A stretch of 64,000 nucleotides of DNA. It comes from Sulfurimonas sp. RIFOXYB12_FULL_35_9. Lineage in GTDB: Bacteria; Campylobacterota; Campylobacteria; Campylobacterales; Sulfurimonadaceae. Both the position numbers and the translations under genes were made by a program. Shown here piece by piece: positions 53,957-63,743 of this stretch. A model generated the notes under the pieces. That model searched no databases, was not told where the DNA came from, and saw nothing but the letters and a program-made list of their open reading frames with translations. The stretch is from positions 1 to 64,000 of the forward strand of contig MICC01000090.1 in the NCBI GenBank assembly GCA_001829715.1, in the 5' to 3' direction. How positions within the stretch are numbered: the stretch's first letter is position 1; every line of letters starts with the position of its first letter.

Positions 53957-54729
53957 ATACTCTCCAAAATTTCCTGCATATCTGCATATACATAATCAGG
54001 TCTTAGCTCAGGTTTTAAAAACGGGACTATCTCATCGGCACTCTTATATTTTCCGCTTGTTACAAAAATAGTTTTCATCCCCATCTCCTTAGCACCCCCC
54101 AAATCACCTTTTACATCATCACTTATAATCGTTACGTCACAAAACTCGGCATCTGCAACCTGCTTGCGAAGCATTGCCAACGACTCCTCATAAAAAGCTA
54201 CACTGGGTTTTCCCACTACGCTGTAACTGCATGATGTTGCAAATTCAAGCATTTTAAGTATTGCCCCTACTCCCGGATAACGCTTGTTATTTTTAGCATA
54301 TATTGATGTCTCATGCATACCAACAAGCTTTGCGCCACAGAGTATAAAGTCTATCATCTGTGCAAATTCGTCATTCGTAAAACTATCTTTTATGGAAACC
54401 AAAACTGTTTTTGGGTTTTTATAATCTAGCTCAAAACCCATATTCACTAAACCATCTAGAAATTCCTGCGTACCGTAAGCTGCAACACCCGCTTTTTCAA
54501 CATGCAGCTCTAAAATCATCAAAGGATCCAAGTAGAATGAAAAGTCAAAATCAAAACCTATTGATTTAAGATAGGCATAAAAATCTTTTGAAACATTTTT
54601 GGTATTGTTGGTAATAATCATATAAGGAATTTTTTTCTTATTTAGTATGTCGATAAACTCCCTGCTTCCACGGATAGGAGATTTATCACTGTCGCTAATC
54701 AAAGTACCCTGAACATCAATAAAATACAT
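53953..54729 (-). CDS. HAD-family (NagD-like) phosphatase
   Basis: A 258-residue haloacid-dehalogenase hydrolase. The first aspartate motif is degenerate: IDVQGTLISDSDKSPIRGS has DVQGT where DxDGT is typical. MIITNNTKNVS is motif II and IISDDVKGDLGGAKEMGM carries the metal-binding aspartates. Substitution of the second aspartate by glutamine (acid/base catalyst) may reduce activity. It shares ends with pheA (4 bp overlap) and lysA. Substrate unknown. Confidence 0.85.
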   Translation of the reverse strand: MYFIDVQGTLISDSDKSPIRGSREFIDILNKKKIPYMIITNNTKNVSKDFYAYLKSIGFDFDFSFYLDPLMILELHVEKAGVAAYGTQEFLDGLVNMGFELDYKNPKTVLVSIKDSFTNDEFAQMIDFILCGAKLVGMHETSIYAKNNKRYPGVGAILKMLEFATSCSYSVVGKPSVAFYEESLAMLRKQVADAEFCDVTIISDDVKGDLGGAKEMGMKTIFVTSGKYKSADEIVPFLKPELRPDYVYADMQEILESI

Positions 54730-54730
54730 C

Positions 54731-55942
54731 TTACTTAACCAAAAAATCTTTCTCTAAGGCGATTAAATCTTCAAACTCTTCTCTTTTTCTGATAACTCTT
54801 GCCTCGCCACCCTTAATTGCAACTTCGGCACTTCTTCCTCTTGTGTTATAGTTGCTTCCCATGCCAAAACCGTAAGCTCCTGCACTGTGAATAACAAGCA
54901 AATCATTATGTTCTAAAATAGGCAGAGAGTAATTTTTTGCAAAAAAGTCACCGCTCTCACAAACAGGACCAACAACATCTGCTTCGCTCTCATCAGTCGT
55001 GCTATTTGTAATCGCTTCTATCTTATGATATGCTTTATATAGACTAGGGCGCAGAAGATCATTCATAGCACCGTCTACCACAACAAATCTTTTAGAACCG
55101 TTTTGCTTCTCATATAAAACTTTTGTTAAAAAATATCCGCCGTTTGCCGTTAAAAATCTTCCCGGCTCACAGATTATCGTTAAATCCAGCCCTTTTAATG
55201 CCCCTAAAATTGCTTGTGCATAATCGTAAGGTTTGATTGTCGTTTCGTTTTTGTAAACAACACCAAGCCCTCCTCCTATATCAAAAAACTTCAGTTCTAT
55301 CTTTATATTTGAAAGAGAACGAACAAGGTCCGCCACTATTACCGCAGATTCATAAATCGGTTTTAGTTCGGTAAGCTGAGAGCCTATATGAAAGTGAATT
55401 CCGACAGGATCGAGATGCTCAGAGTTGTTTGCTTTGATATACATTCTCTTTGCGGCATCTATCTCAACACCGAATTTATTGTCATGAAGACCCGTAGAGA
55501 TATAAGGATGCGTTAAAGGATCTATGTTTGGGTTAACACGAATACTGATTCTGCATACCGCACCAAGCTCTTTTGCTATAAGTTCTACACGTCCGAGTTC
55601 TGCTTCGCTCTCGACATTTATGTATAAAATATCGCTCTCTATTGCTTCACGTATCTCATCATCGCTTTTTCCGACACCGGAAAAAATAATCTTATAGCTA
55701 GGAACTCCCGCCAAAAATGCACGACGCACCTCACCGATGGAGACACAATCAGCGCCGCTTCCTAAAGTGGCAAAATGTTTGATAACACTAAGGTTAGAGT
55801 TGGATTTTATAGCATATGCCAAGATAGATTTTTTACCTTTAAAAGCCTCTTTAAGCTCTTCATACTGCTTTGTCATGTAATCTAAATCATATATATAGAG
55901 CGGAGTTTTATATGTAGTTGCAAGTTCTTTAAAATTTATCAT
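54731..55942 (-). CDS. lysA: Diaminopimelate decarboxylase
   Basis: A 403-residue PLP-dependent enzyme that makes lysine from meso-diaminopimelate. It has the PLP lysine in SILAYAIKSNSNL, the glycine loop GGGLG, a substrate site CEPGRFLTANGG and the second active-site block VCESGDFFAKN. Start ATG 55942 gives the usual FKELATTYKTPLYIYD opening; the frame continues to 55978 but that adds non-conserved residues. Confidence 0.95.
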   Translation of the reverse strand: MINFKELATTYKTPLYIYDLDYMTKQYEELKEAFKGKKSILAYAIKSNSNLSVIKHFATLGSGADCVSIGEVRRAFLAGVPSYKIIFSGVGKSDDEIREAIESDILYINVESEAELGRVELIAKELGAVCRISIRVNPNIDPLTHPYISTGLHDNKFGVEIDAAKRMYIKANNSEHLDPVGIHFHIGSQLTELKPIYESAVIVADLVRSLSNIKIELKFFDIGGGLGVVYKNETTIKPYDYAQAILGALKGLDLTIICEPGRFLTANGGYFLTKVLYEKQNGSKRFVVVDGAMNDLLRPSLYKAYHKIEAITNSTTDESEADVVGPVCESGDFFAKNYSLPILEHNDLLVIHSAGAYGFGMGSNYNTRGRSAEVAIKGGEARVIRKREEFEDLIALEKDFLVK

Positions 55943-56010
55943 AAAAGTCCCAAATATTTTTTGAGCCATTCTATCCAAAAAGTACTTATATTTTTGTTAT
56001 GAGCCGATGA

Positions 56011-57081
56011 TTATGTTGCTAAACGATACTTTCTCCACTGTCCAAAAGCGACTAAAAACAGAATCATAACAGGAACTATTATACCGATTTCACTCGGTAT
56101 CACTTTATGAGTGGAGAGTTCAATAAATGTAAAAAGAAGTGCCCAAACCAGAAGTGATGCAAGTATAGCTCCAAAACTAAATAGCGAAACATTTAAAAAT
56201 CTCACACTCACGGGAACAAAAAAGAAGATTATAACAATTACAAAAGGAACAAAAAACGGATAAATAAATATTTTATATAAAGAACTCTTTATGACATTCG
56301 TATTGATTTTCTGCTCTTTTAGAAGTACATATGCATCTATTGCATCTTTTATCGTGAAGTTCACTTTTCCCTCGTAAACCTGATCTAATATTTTTGGTCT
56401 AAAGCCCTCAAGAATTTTCAGGTTTTTATGTTCATCTACTTTTATTCCTAGAGAATCAAAATTAATTGCGTCAGGTTTGGTAATAACATCGGCACTATTT
56501 ATTTGCCATGCATCATCTCTATAGAGTGCTTTTGATGCTATCAATACCTCTTTTAGGGAGTTGTTACTAAAACTAAAGACCCTTATGTCTTCGGCACTCT
56601 CTTGCAGAGGAAGCATTTTTGAAAAATAGACAAATTTATCTTTATATGTGAAAAACAGATCCCGTGTGGGGCTTAGATATTGTGCATTTTTACGAATATT
56701 TTTTGCAAACTCATCGGCTCTTGCAAAATTTGAAATTGAGTGAAGTGATATAAAAAGTAAAATAATTAGTGTAGATACTACGATAAAGGGCTTTAAAATA
56801 TCTACTCTTGAGTATCCAAGGGAGTAAAACGAAACTAACGCATTGGAGCGGATTAATAATATTTTAGTACTTATCATCGCAAATACAAGTGAAATAGGAA
56901 GCAGCATATCAATAGCAAAAAAAGCTTTATAAACTAGATATATAATAAAAAGGTTTGCCGATAGCTCAAGTTTTTCGGCACTTCCTATATAATCAAATCC
57001 GACTAAAAACAGGACAAGTGCAGATAATATGATGATGAAATATTTTATATAATGAAAAGATATATATTTAAAAGCCAGCAT
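56011..57081 (-). CDS. LptF/LptG-family permease
   Basis: A 356-residue YjgP/YjgQ inner-membrane protein, with helices at the N-terminus (about 7-100, three) and C-terminus (about 265-352, three) flanking a periplasmic beta-jellyroll region. These permeases form half of the LptB2FG complex that extracts lipopolysaccharide. The position beside lysA corresponds to the Campylobacter homologue. LptF and LptG cannot be told apart with certainty. Confidence 0.87.
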   Translation of the reverse strand: MLAFKYISFHYIKYFIIILSALVLFLVGFDYIGSAEKLELSANLFIIYLVYKAFFAIDMLLPISLVFAMISTKILLIRSNALVSFYSLGYSRVDILKPFIVVSTLIILLFISLHSISNFARADEFAKNIRKNAQYLSPTRDLFFTYKDKFVYFSKMLPLQESAEDIRVFSFSNNSLKEVLIASKALYRDDAWQINSADVITKPDAINFDSLGIKVDEHKNLKILEGFRPKILDQVYEGKVNFTIKDAIDAYVLLKEQKINTNVIKSSLYKIFIYPFFVPFVIVIIFFFVPVSVRFLNVSLFSFGAILASLLVWALLFTFIELSTHKVIPSEIGIIVPVMILFLVAFGQWRKYRLAT

Positions 57082-57111
57082 ATATTACAAATCCCACAAA
57101 GAAGTTAGGTG

Positions 57112-57669
57112 CTATTTTAGCTGAAAATTTTTAATTGTATATTTAGTGCTAACATCTTCCAGTGAATTATTTAACAAATACTCAACTGCCTTAGATGCGG
57201 CAGAAATCCACTCCATGAGATGTTCTTGCTCACCTTTGTTAAAATCACTCAAAACATAGGAAGCGACCTCACCTTTATGCTCAGGTTTCCCTATGCCCAT
57301 CCTAACTCTGATATACTCTTTTGAGATATTTTCATCTGTAGATTTAAGCCCGTTATGCCCGCCATGTCCGCCCCCTTTTTTAAAGCGAAGCGTACCAAAG
57401 GGCAAATCCAAATCATCATGTATTACAACTACCTCATTGATTTTATAGAACTTTTTGACGGCTGCTATAGCATTGCCCGACAGGTTCATAAAAGTAAGCG
57501 GTTTTAATAAAAAATGATTTGAAAATTTGAAAAGTTCGCCGTTAAATGACGATGAAGAGAGTTTTTGTGCATTTTGCCTTTTAACAAGCTCGTCAATAAC
57601 CATAAAACCTATGTTATGACGAGTATGTTCATAATTCGGGCCAGGATTTCCCAGTCCGACTATTAGCAT
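57112..57669 (-). CDS. pth: Peptidyl-tRNA hydrolase
   Basis: A 185-residue enzyme that releases peptides from stalled peptidyl-tRNA. It shows VGLGNPGPNYEHTRHNIGFM (about 4-23, with catalytic His), FMNLSG (about 62-67), VIHDDLDLPFGTLRFKKGGG-like and GGHGGHNGLKS (about 94-104). It starts 2 bp after rplY, the usual rplY-pth arrangement. Confidence 0.95.
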   Translation of the reverse strand: MLIVGLGNPGPNYEHTRHNIGFMVIDELVKRQNAQKLSSSSFNGELFKFSNHFLLKPLTFMNLSGNAIAAVKKFYKINEVVVIHDDLDLPFGTLRFKKGGGHGGHNGLKSTDENISKEYIRVRMGIGKPEHKGEVASYVLSDFNKGEQEHLMEWISAASKAVEYLLNNSLEDVSTKYTIKNFQLK

Positions 57670-57671
57670 AA

Positions 57672-58208
57672 TTACTTAGCTTTAATGATACTTAGTACTG
57701 ATACACGCTCAGCATCTGTAAATGTAACATTATCAATTCTTGCAATATCACGAACAAGCATAGAATCACCAACATCCATTTTTGCGATATCTACATTGAT
57801 ACTATTTGGAACGTTTTCAATTGTAGCTTTAACTCTTAAACGAGATTTTGAAAGATTTACAAGACCTTTGTTTTTAAGACCGATTGCATCACCTTCTGGA
57901 ACAACAGGAACATGATAATGAGTTAAAACACCTGATTGTGCTACCATTAAATCTACATGTAACAGTTTTCCTGTTAATGGGTGTGCTTCATATGATTGAA
58001 CAACAACATTCATCTCTTTTGCTCCTATCTTGATAGGAAACGCCAAAGTCTCTTTGTTGCGAACAGTACGGATATACTCATTGTCTTTAAATGCAGCGTG
58101 AATATTTTCAAGCCCTTTTCCGTAAATGTTTGCAATTAGATAACCATCACGGCGAAGCGCCTTCGTGCCTTTTTTGCCAGTACTCTCTCTAATAATGCCT
58201 TCTAACAT
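57672..58208 (-). CDS. rplY: 50S ribosomal protein L25 (Ctc/TL5 form)
   Basis: A 178-residue L25 of the long Ctc type: an N-terminal 5S rRNA-binding domain (about 1-90, REST-GKKGTKALRRDGYLIANIYG) and a C-terminal TL5 domain (about 95-178, VPVVPEGDAIGLKNKG and AKMDVGDSMLVRDI). It precedes pth directly. Confidence 0.95.
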   Translation of the reverse strand: MLEGIIRESTGKKGTKALRRDGYLIANIYGKGLENIHAAFKDNEYIRTVRNKETLAFPIKIGAKEMNVVVQSYEAHPLTGKLLHVDLMVAQSGVLTHYHVPVVPEGDAIGLKNKGLVNLSKSRLRVKATIENVPNSINVDIAKMDVGDSMLVRDIARIDNVTFTDAERVSVLSIIKAK

Positions 58209-58274
58209 ATTAAATCCTTAATAAAAAATGTTTGGAATTATACCGACTCAAGCTTTAAGTGCAGTTAAAAGAGA

Positions 58275-59471
58275 TTATTTCAAATCAAAAACTTCATCAT
58301 CAGAGAATTCTTGTTTACTTTTTTTCTCAGCCATGTTTGCAAAATCAGATGCTTTGCCACTGTTAAACCCACTCATTTTCAACTCCAGATCTGCAGCACT
58401 AGTTGCATAATCTTTTGCTTTTTCTTTTGTGATAATTCCTTGATTGTATATATCCAAAATATGCTGATCAAAACTTTGTGATTTATAGTGCTCTCTACCC
58501 TTTTCTATCGCATCACGAATCTCATAATCTCTATTTTCTAAGATTAACTTCTCGATAGTAGGTGTTTTTACAAGTACCTCCATTGCGGCTACTCGCTTAC
58601 CATCTATTGTAGGGATAAGTCTTTGGGAGACAACACCTTTTAAAACTCCTGAAAGCGAAAGGCGAACACGATTTTGCTCCTCATTTGGGAACATTGCTAT
58701 TATACGGTTTATAGTCTCTTTGGCATCTATCGTATGCAGTGTTGAAAAAACCAAGTGTCCGGTATCCGCAGCATGCAGAGCTAACTCTACCGTCTCACGA
58801 TCTCTCATCTCTCCGACAAGTATAATGTCCGGATCTTCACGCAAAGCTGCTCTCAAAGCTCTACCAAAAGAGAGAGTATCTTGTCCCACTGAACGCTGAT
58901 TTATGACACATCCTCTATCTTTATGAACAAACTCGATTGGATCTTCAATAGTAACAATATGCTTTTTTTCTGTTAGATTAATCTCATGTATCATAGCCGC
59001 GAGAGTTGTTGATTTCCCGCTTCCGGTTGCTCCCGTAACAAGAACAAGTCCACGCCCCTCTTTTGTAAGAGTCCTAACAATTTCCGGAAATTTCATCTGA
59101 TCAATCGTCGGAATCTGCATGGGAATAATACGAAAAACAAAAGATGGACCATCCGTCTGAAAAAAGATATTTACACGAAAACGGTTGCCTTCATCAAATT
59201 GGTAGACCAAATCTATCTCTTTATTCTGTACAAACTCAGAAAATCTTCCTCTTAAAAGCTCTTTTGCAAGCGTCATAGCATCCTCATACGAAAGTACCGA
59301 CCCAGAAAATGGGACTATACTCCCGTTTACCCTTGCACGAATAATACCTTTTGATTTTACATGTAAGTCACTTCCACCGTTGTCAATAAGCTTTTTAAGA
59401 TACTCTCGAATCTTTTTTAGCTGCTCAAACGTTAACTTGCTTATATCTACTTCATTTTTTTTATCACTCAT
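58275..59471 (-). CDS. pilT: Type IV pilus retraction ATPase PilT-like
   Basis: A 398-residue secretion ATPase with an N-terminal PAS-like domain, Walker A VTGATGSGKSTTLAAM (about 143-158), an Asp box with TIEDPIEFVH, a His box HAADTGHLVFSTLHT and the Walker B region LREDPDIILVGEMRD. The C-terminal 40 or so residues (ADLELKMSGFNSGKAS onward) extend beyond usual PilT. It would power pilus retraction or DNA uptake and may work with the PilMNO-like genes at 13176-15226. It overlaps tal by 4 bp. Confidence 0.9.
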   Translation of the reverse strand: MSDKKNEVDISKLTFEQLKKIREYLKKLIDNGGSDLHVKSKGIIRARVNGSIVPFSGSVLSYEDAMTLAKELLRGRFSEFVQNKEIDLVYQFDEGNRFRVNIFFQTDGPSFVFRIIPMQIPTIDQMKFPEIVRTLTKEGRGLVLVTGATGSGKSTTLAAMIHEINLTEKKHIVTIEDPIEFVHKDRGCVINQRSVGQDTLSFGRALRAALREDPDIILVGEMRDRETVELALHAADTGHLVFSTLHTIDAKETINRIIAMFPNEEQNRVRLSLSGVLKGVVSQRLIPTIDGKRVAAMEVLVKTPTIEKLILENRDYEIRDAIEKGREHYKSQSFDQHILDIYNQGIITKEKAKDYATSAADLELKMSGFNSGKASDFANMAEKKSKQEFSDDEVFDLK

Positions 59472-60448
59472 AATGACTCCAGTATATCATTAAATGCGTC
59501 TTTAAAAGATTTCAACCCATCAGATATCTGCTTGTCCAAAACAGCATCAAAATCTATGCCTAAGCCTCGGATTTTTTCAAAGTGCTTCTCTATAGTTTGA
59601 GCTGCAATTGGCAGTGCACTCTCTTTTGCTCCATCTGCATGAAAAGCTTTTATAGTGTCTACCGGTGCGGTATTTACGCTATTATATGCCAAAAGTTTTT
59701 CTACATAGTAGTAAGGAGGAAGCGAGTCGTCTTTTACGCCGGTACTTGCGAAAAGCACCCGACATCCGTTAACTTTCATCTTTTGAATCTCTGCGTAGAT
59801 GTCGGCACTGTTATATATTCCGCTGAGTGCCACATCCACACCTCCTTTAGCCAAGAGATCATCTAAAGCTCTATCTACACGACTTACAAAAACACTTATA
59901 ACCGTATCAACTTTTGCTCCATACTCTAAAACTCCCTCTTCAAAAGCTTTTGCACATTTAACTGCCTGCTCTTTTTTAAAGATAAGCGTTGCGTTTACCG
60001 GAATTCCTTTAGCACTCAGAACTCTCATAGCTTTGTAACCTGAGTCTGTAGCAGGTACTTTTATCATAACATTTTTGCGATTTATCTCTTTATAAAGTCG
60101 CTCTCCCTCTGCTGCAGTCGCATCGGCATCATCACAAAGAAATGGATCTACTTCTATGCTAACATAACCGTCATCACCTGCTTCATGCAAAGATTTCAAT
60201 ATATCTGCGGCTTTTCGTATATCATGGATTGCAAGAGCTTCGTATTTCTCCTTTGGACTAAAAGAAGCAAGAGTAGAAAGCTGATCTTTATATGCATTTG
60301 AGCTAAGTATTGCATTTTTAAATATAGCAGGATTTGAGGTAGCACCGTTTATGATTTTATTATCTATAAGCTCTCTAAATTCATTGTCCAAATAGTCTCT
60401 CTCAATAAAATCTGCCCATAAAGAGAACTTCAAATCTTCTAAATACAT
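59468..60448 (-). CDS. tal: Transaldolase
   Basis: A 326-residue TIM-barrel enzyme of the non-oxidative pentose phosphate pathway. The Schiff-base lysine lies in NVMIKVPATDSGYKA, and SLWADFIERDYL and GATSNPAIFKNAI are N-terminal signatures of the longer TalB-like subfamily. Its 3' end overlaps the pilT start. Confidence 0.93.
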   Translation of the reverse strand: MYLEDLKFSLWADFIERDYLDNEFRELIDNKIINGATSNPAIFKNAILSSNAYKDQLSTLASFSPKEKYEALAIHDIRKAADILKSLHEAGDDGYVSIEVDPFLCDDADATAAEGERLYKEINRKNVMIKVPATDSGYKAMRVLSAKGIPVNATLIFKKEQAVKCAKAFEEGVLEYGAKVDTVISVFVSRVDRALDDLLAKGGVDVALSGIYNSADIYAEIQKMKVNGCRVLFASTGVKDDSLPPYYYVEKLLAYNSVNTAPVDTIKAFHADGAKESALPIAAQTIEKHFEKIRGLGIDFDAVLDKQISDGLKSFKDAFNDILESL

Positions 60449-60504
60449 CTACACACCCTCGTTTTTTGATAAATTATATCTCAAAAACTATCAAATTATT
60501 GCTC

Positions 60505-61902
60505 TTATGCAATGTTTTTAGGGATTTTTATAGTAAATACAGCTCCGCTTTGAGAAGTTTTAACATCAATTACGCCGCCAAACTGTTTTTGGATAATCAT
60601 CTGGCTCATGTAGAGTCCAAGCCCCGTTCCATTTTTGCCTTTTGTACTAAAATATGGCTCAAACAGATGTGCCAAGTGTTGGCTTTGTATCCCTCCCGCA
60701 TTATCTTCAATAGATATAAAAATGCTATCACTCTGCGCAGCAACCTCTATTGCGATAAAAGGGTCTTTAACTTTAAGCTCATTATGCGCATCTATTGCAT
60801 TGTTTAAGATATTTAAAACAACTTGAACAAGTTCATTAATATATGTTTTTACCTCTATATCAAGATGTTTATTTATTCGTATCTTGATATTTTCATATTT
60901 CACTCTCGATAGTGCAAAATTAAGAGCTCTTTGAAGCAGCTCATGTATTTCGATAGAGGCAACCTCTTTATTTGGGCGAAAATAGGTTTGAAAATCATCC
61001 ACGGTATCGGACAGATATACTATGGTGTCGCTTATATTACTCAGTGCTTTATCTATATCCTCATCACTTCTACCCTTTCCAAGCATCTGCTTAAACTGCA
61101 AATCCGCTATCTGAAGCGTAATCGTAGAGAGAGGCTGTCTCCATTGATGTGCAATCATGCTTATCATTTCTCCCATTACGGCCTGTTTTGACTGGGATTG
61201 GAGTATCTGGTCTTTGCTTCTTAGCTCTTCTAACTTTTGTTCAACTTTAAGCTCCAAAGATTCATTTAGCTTCATAAGCTCAATCATTTTATCTTTTACC
61301 TGTTTTTCAAGTTCTGAATTAAAATCATGGAGCATATTTTGTTTTTCTAAAATAATGGTTCTTGCTTCATCTATTTTCTTTTGATAAAAATAGATAATTA
61401 TGCTGATAATTATTAAAACAAACGAAATATATGTCACTTGATACATGGAGTATTGTATCTCTACAAAATCTTGCATCGGTGCAACAAGAAGCATAAAAAT
61501 GATAAAACATAGCCAGTAGAGTGCACTTATGGTTTTTTGAAAGTAGAGAAGTATTATCGGATAGGTAAATATCCATAGATGTTTTAACTCACTCGGCTCA
61601 CCTACATAGATAAGGTACAAAAATAAAAACGTGTATTGCAACGTCATAGTTATTGCAAAAAACTCAAAAAAATGGCGATACACTCTCAAGGCAAAAAACA
61701 TTACAAAATTCATACATAAAAGAGCAATTTCTATAGGAATAAACCCTTGCACATCTCTTACATAGTTTCCTATAATTCCATAAATGAGCCCACTGGCAGA
61801 GAGTAAAATGCCAACATTTACCATCTGGTATCTATTTTTTAAATAATGTTCGGATTCATCAAATGTCCATCCGCTTGTAAAGAAACCATCTATTTTAAAC
61901 AT
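60505..61902 (-). CDS. Membrane-bound sensor histidine kinase
   Basis: A 465-residue kinase with five or six N-terminal helices (to about residue 185) and no large periplasmic loop. It then has a coiled coil (about 190-260), an H box MIAHQWRQPLSTITL, and a CA domain with N box NNAIDAHNE, G1 DNAGGIQSQH and GTGLGLYMSQMI. The AHQWRQPL motif is common in Campylobacterota kinases. I use ATG 61902 with AGAGG upstream; the frame is open to 61971, overlapping pabB. No response regulator is adjacent. Confidence 0.86.
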   Translation of the reverse strand: MFKIDGFFTSGWTFDESEHYLKNRYQMVNVGILLSASGLIYGIIGNYVRDVQGFIPIEIALLCMNFVMFFALRVYRHFFEFFAITMTLQYTFLFLYLIYVGEPSELKHLWIFTYPIILLYFQKTISALYWLCFIIFMLLVAPMQDFVEIQYSMYQVTYISFVLIIISIIIYFYQKKIDEARTIILEKQNMLHDFNSELEKQVKDKMIELMKLNESLELKVEQKLEELRSKDQILQSQSKQAVMGEMISMIAHQWRQPLSTITLQIADLQFKQMLGKGRSDEDIDKALSNISDTIVYLSDTVDDFQTYFRPNKEVASIEIHELLQRALNFALSRVKYENIKIRINKHLDIEVKTYINELVQVVLNILNNAIDAHNELKVKDPFIAIEVAAQSDSIFISIEDNAGGIQSQHLAHLFEPYFSTKGKNGTGLGLYMSQMIIQKQFGGVIDVKTSQSGAVFTIKIPKNIA

Positions 61903-61918
61903 TTGCCAAAAACCTCTT

Positions 61919-62857
61919 TTAGGGTAGATAAACCTTATCCAAAAGCTCATCATATTCGCTTTTTGCATCACTGTCTATCGTGATACCGCCGCCGCTTTTA
62001 TAAATATAGCCGTCTTTTGAGTTTTGAACAAATCTTATCATAACTGCACTATCAAACGTTTTACCGTCGTAAACACCGAAAACTCCGCTGAAATATCCGC
62101 GTTCATACCCTTCAATTTGGTTAATTATATCCAATGTACTCTTTTTCGGTGCACCGCTTATACTTCCTGCAGGCAGAAGAGAGTTTAAAATATCGCCTAT
62201 TTTTTCATGCCAATCACTTCCGACATCACCGCTGATATGCGAGCTTACATGCAAGAGCTTTTTCGAACCGGCATCTATCTCATGAACATATCTAAAATCT
62301 TCAACTCTTACCTCTTTTGCCACGATTGAGAGATCATTTCTTAGTAAATCTACCACCATTACATGCTCTGCCATCTCTTTTTGATTGGCTAAAATTATCT
62401 CTTTTGCATTTAAAATGGATGCGTCAATTGTGCCTTTCATGGGAAAGGTAGAGATTTTGGACTCACTTATTTGGATAAATTTTTCCGGAGAGAAGCATAC
62501 AAACTCATCTTTATATCTGAGTTTATAGTGGGCATTGGCACACTTAAATATCTCTTTTAATGTAAGCTGAGTTTTTATAAATGAGGGCTGAGTAAGATTT
62601 AAAAGATAGGTCTCGCCGGCTTTTATCTTCTCTATGACAAAATCAAATTTTTTTTTATATTCGTTAAAATCTACACCATTTTTCTCTAAAAAATCTACAT
62701 GCTCTTTTACTTGATAATTTTCATCTATACAAAATTCAACATCATTTGCCTCAAGCTTGCCTAGAGGTATAACCTTTAAGTTTTGGGCTTTAAAATCGGA
62801 TATAAATAAAAAAGGCTCTCGTCTCTTACCAAAAGAGTTTATATCATCAAACGTCAT
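61919..62857 (-). CDS. pabB: Aminodeoxychorismate synthase component I (PabB)
   Basis: A 312-residue chorismate-binding enzyme that makes 4-amino-4-deoxychorismate for folate. The chorismate-binding core shows [32 protein letters not shown] and [19 protein letters not shown]-type motifs. It is shorter than E. coli PabB (453), lacking much of the N-terminal domain, which is common in this phylum. It overlaps the pyrB start region by 11 bp. Confidence 0.9.
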   Translation of the reverse strand: MTFDDINSFGKRREPFLFISDFKAQNLKVIPLGKLEANDVEFCIDENYQVKEHVDFLEKNGVDFNEYKKKFDFVIEKIKAGETYLLNLTQPSFIKTQLTLKEIFKCANAHYKLRYKDEFVCFSPEKFIQISESKISTFPMKGTIDASILNAKEIILANQKEMAEHVMVVDLLRNDLSIVAKEVRVEDFRYVHEIDAGSKKLLHVSSHISGDVGSDWHEKIGDILNSLLPAGSISGAPKKSTLDIINQIEGYERGYFSGVFGVYDGKTFDSAVMIRFVQNSKDGYIYKSGGGITIDSDAKSEYDELLDKVYLP

Positions 62858-63722
62858 ATATAAGTTTTTTTAGCACTGCCATTCTGATTGCCACGCCGTT
62901 TGAGACTTGCTCCAAAACTTTGCATCTTTTATCTGCCAAAAGTGCATCGCAGATATCGATATTTCTATGAACTGGTCCGGGATGAAGCAAGATTATATCT
63001 CTCTCGCCCACGATTTCAGAAGTGATACAAAAATCACTCGCATAATCTTTTAGTGAAGCATAAGTTTGAGAAGAGTGTCTCTCCGTCTGAGTTCTAAGGC
63101 TCATGATGGCATCCACTTCATCTATAACTTCACTTAAAAAGTGGGTAGTTTTTAGATCTGTTTTTGGCAAAAATTGCGGAGGAGCAACCAAAATAACCTC
63201 CATGCCGAATCTGCCAAGCAAATCAATATTTGAGTTTGCAACGCGTGAGTTTTTTATATCTCCGACGATTGCAATTTTCTTACCTCTAACATCACCAAAA
63301 TGTTTTTTTAGCGTAAAGAGGTCTAAAAGTGCCTGCGTAGGGTGTGCATGTGCCCCGTCTCCCGCATTTATGATAGAAGCATTCGTATGGTTTGAGAGAA
63401 TTTTGGGAACACCTGAATTTTGATGTCGCACAATGATGGCATGCGGACCCATAGCATCCAAGTTCATAGCAGTATCCACTAAAGTCTCACCTTTTTTGGT
63501 AGAGCTGTTTGCAACATCAAGATGAACTATCTCAGCCCCAAGCCTCTTTGCGGCTATCTCAAAAGAGCTTCTGGTTCTTGTCGAGTTTTCAAAAAAGAGG
63601 GTAATTATAATCTTGTCTTTTAATATTCTATCGAATCTGCCGTCACTAAAAACTTTTGCGTCATCTAAAATCGACTCTATCTCTTGAAGTGTTAAATCAT
63701 TGGTTGCAATTAGATGCTTCAT
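62847..63722 (-). CDS. pyrB: Aspartate carbamoyltransferase catalytic chain
   Basis: A 291-residue enzyme of de novo pyrimidine synthesis. It contains the carbamoyl-phosphate motif [13 protein letters not shown] (about 48-60), [17 protein letters not shown] (about 122-138) and HPGPVHRN (about 248-255). It overlaps pabB by 11 bp. No pyrI regulatory chain is present. Confidence 0.95.
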   Translation of the reverse strand: MKHLIATNDLTLQEIESILDDAKVFSDGRFDRILKDKIIITLFFENSTRTRSSFEIAAKRLGAEIVHLDVANSSTKKGETLVDTAMNLDAMGPHAIIVRHQNSGVPKILSNHTNASIINAGDGAHAHPTQALLDLFTLKKHFGDVRGKKIAIVGDIKNSRVANSNIDLLGRFGMEVILVAPPQFLPKTDLKTTHFLSEVIDEVDAIMSLRTQTERHSSQTYASLKDYASDFCITSEIVGERDIILLHPGPVHRNIDICDALLADKRCKVLEQVSNGVAIRMAVLKKLIYDV

Positions 63723-63743
63723 GTTACTCTTTTTTTAAATAAT

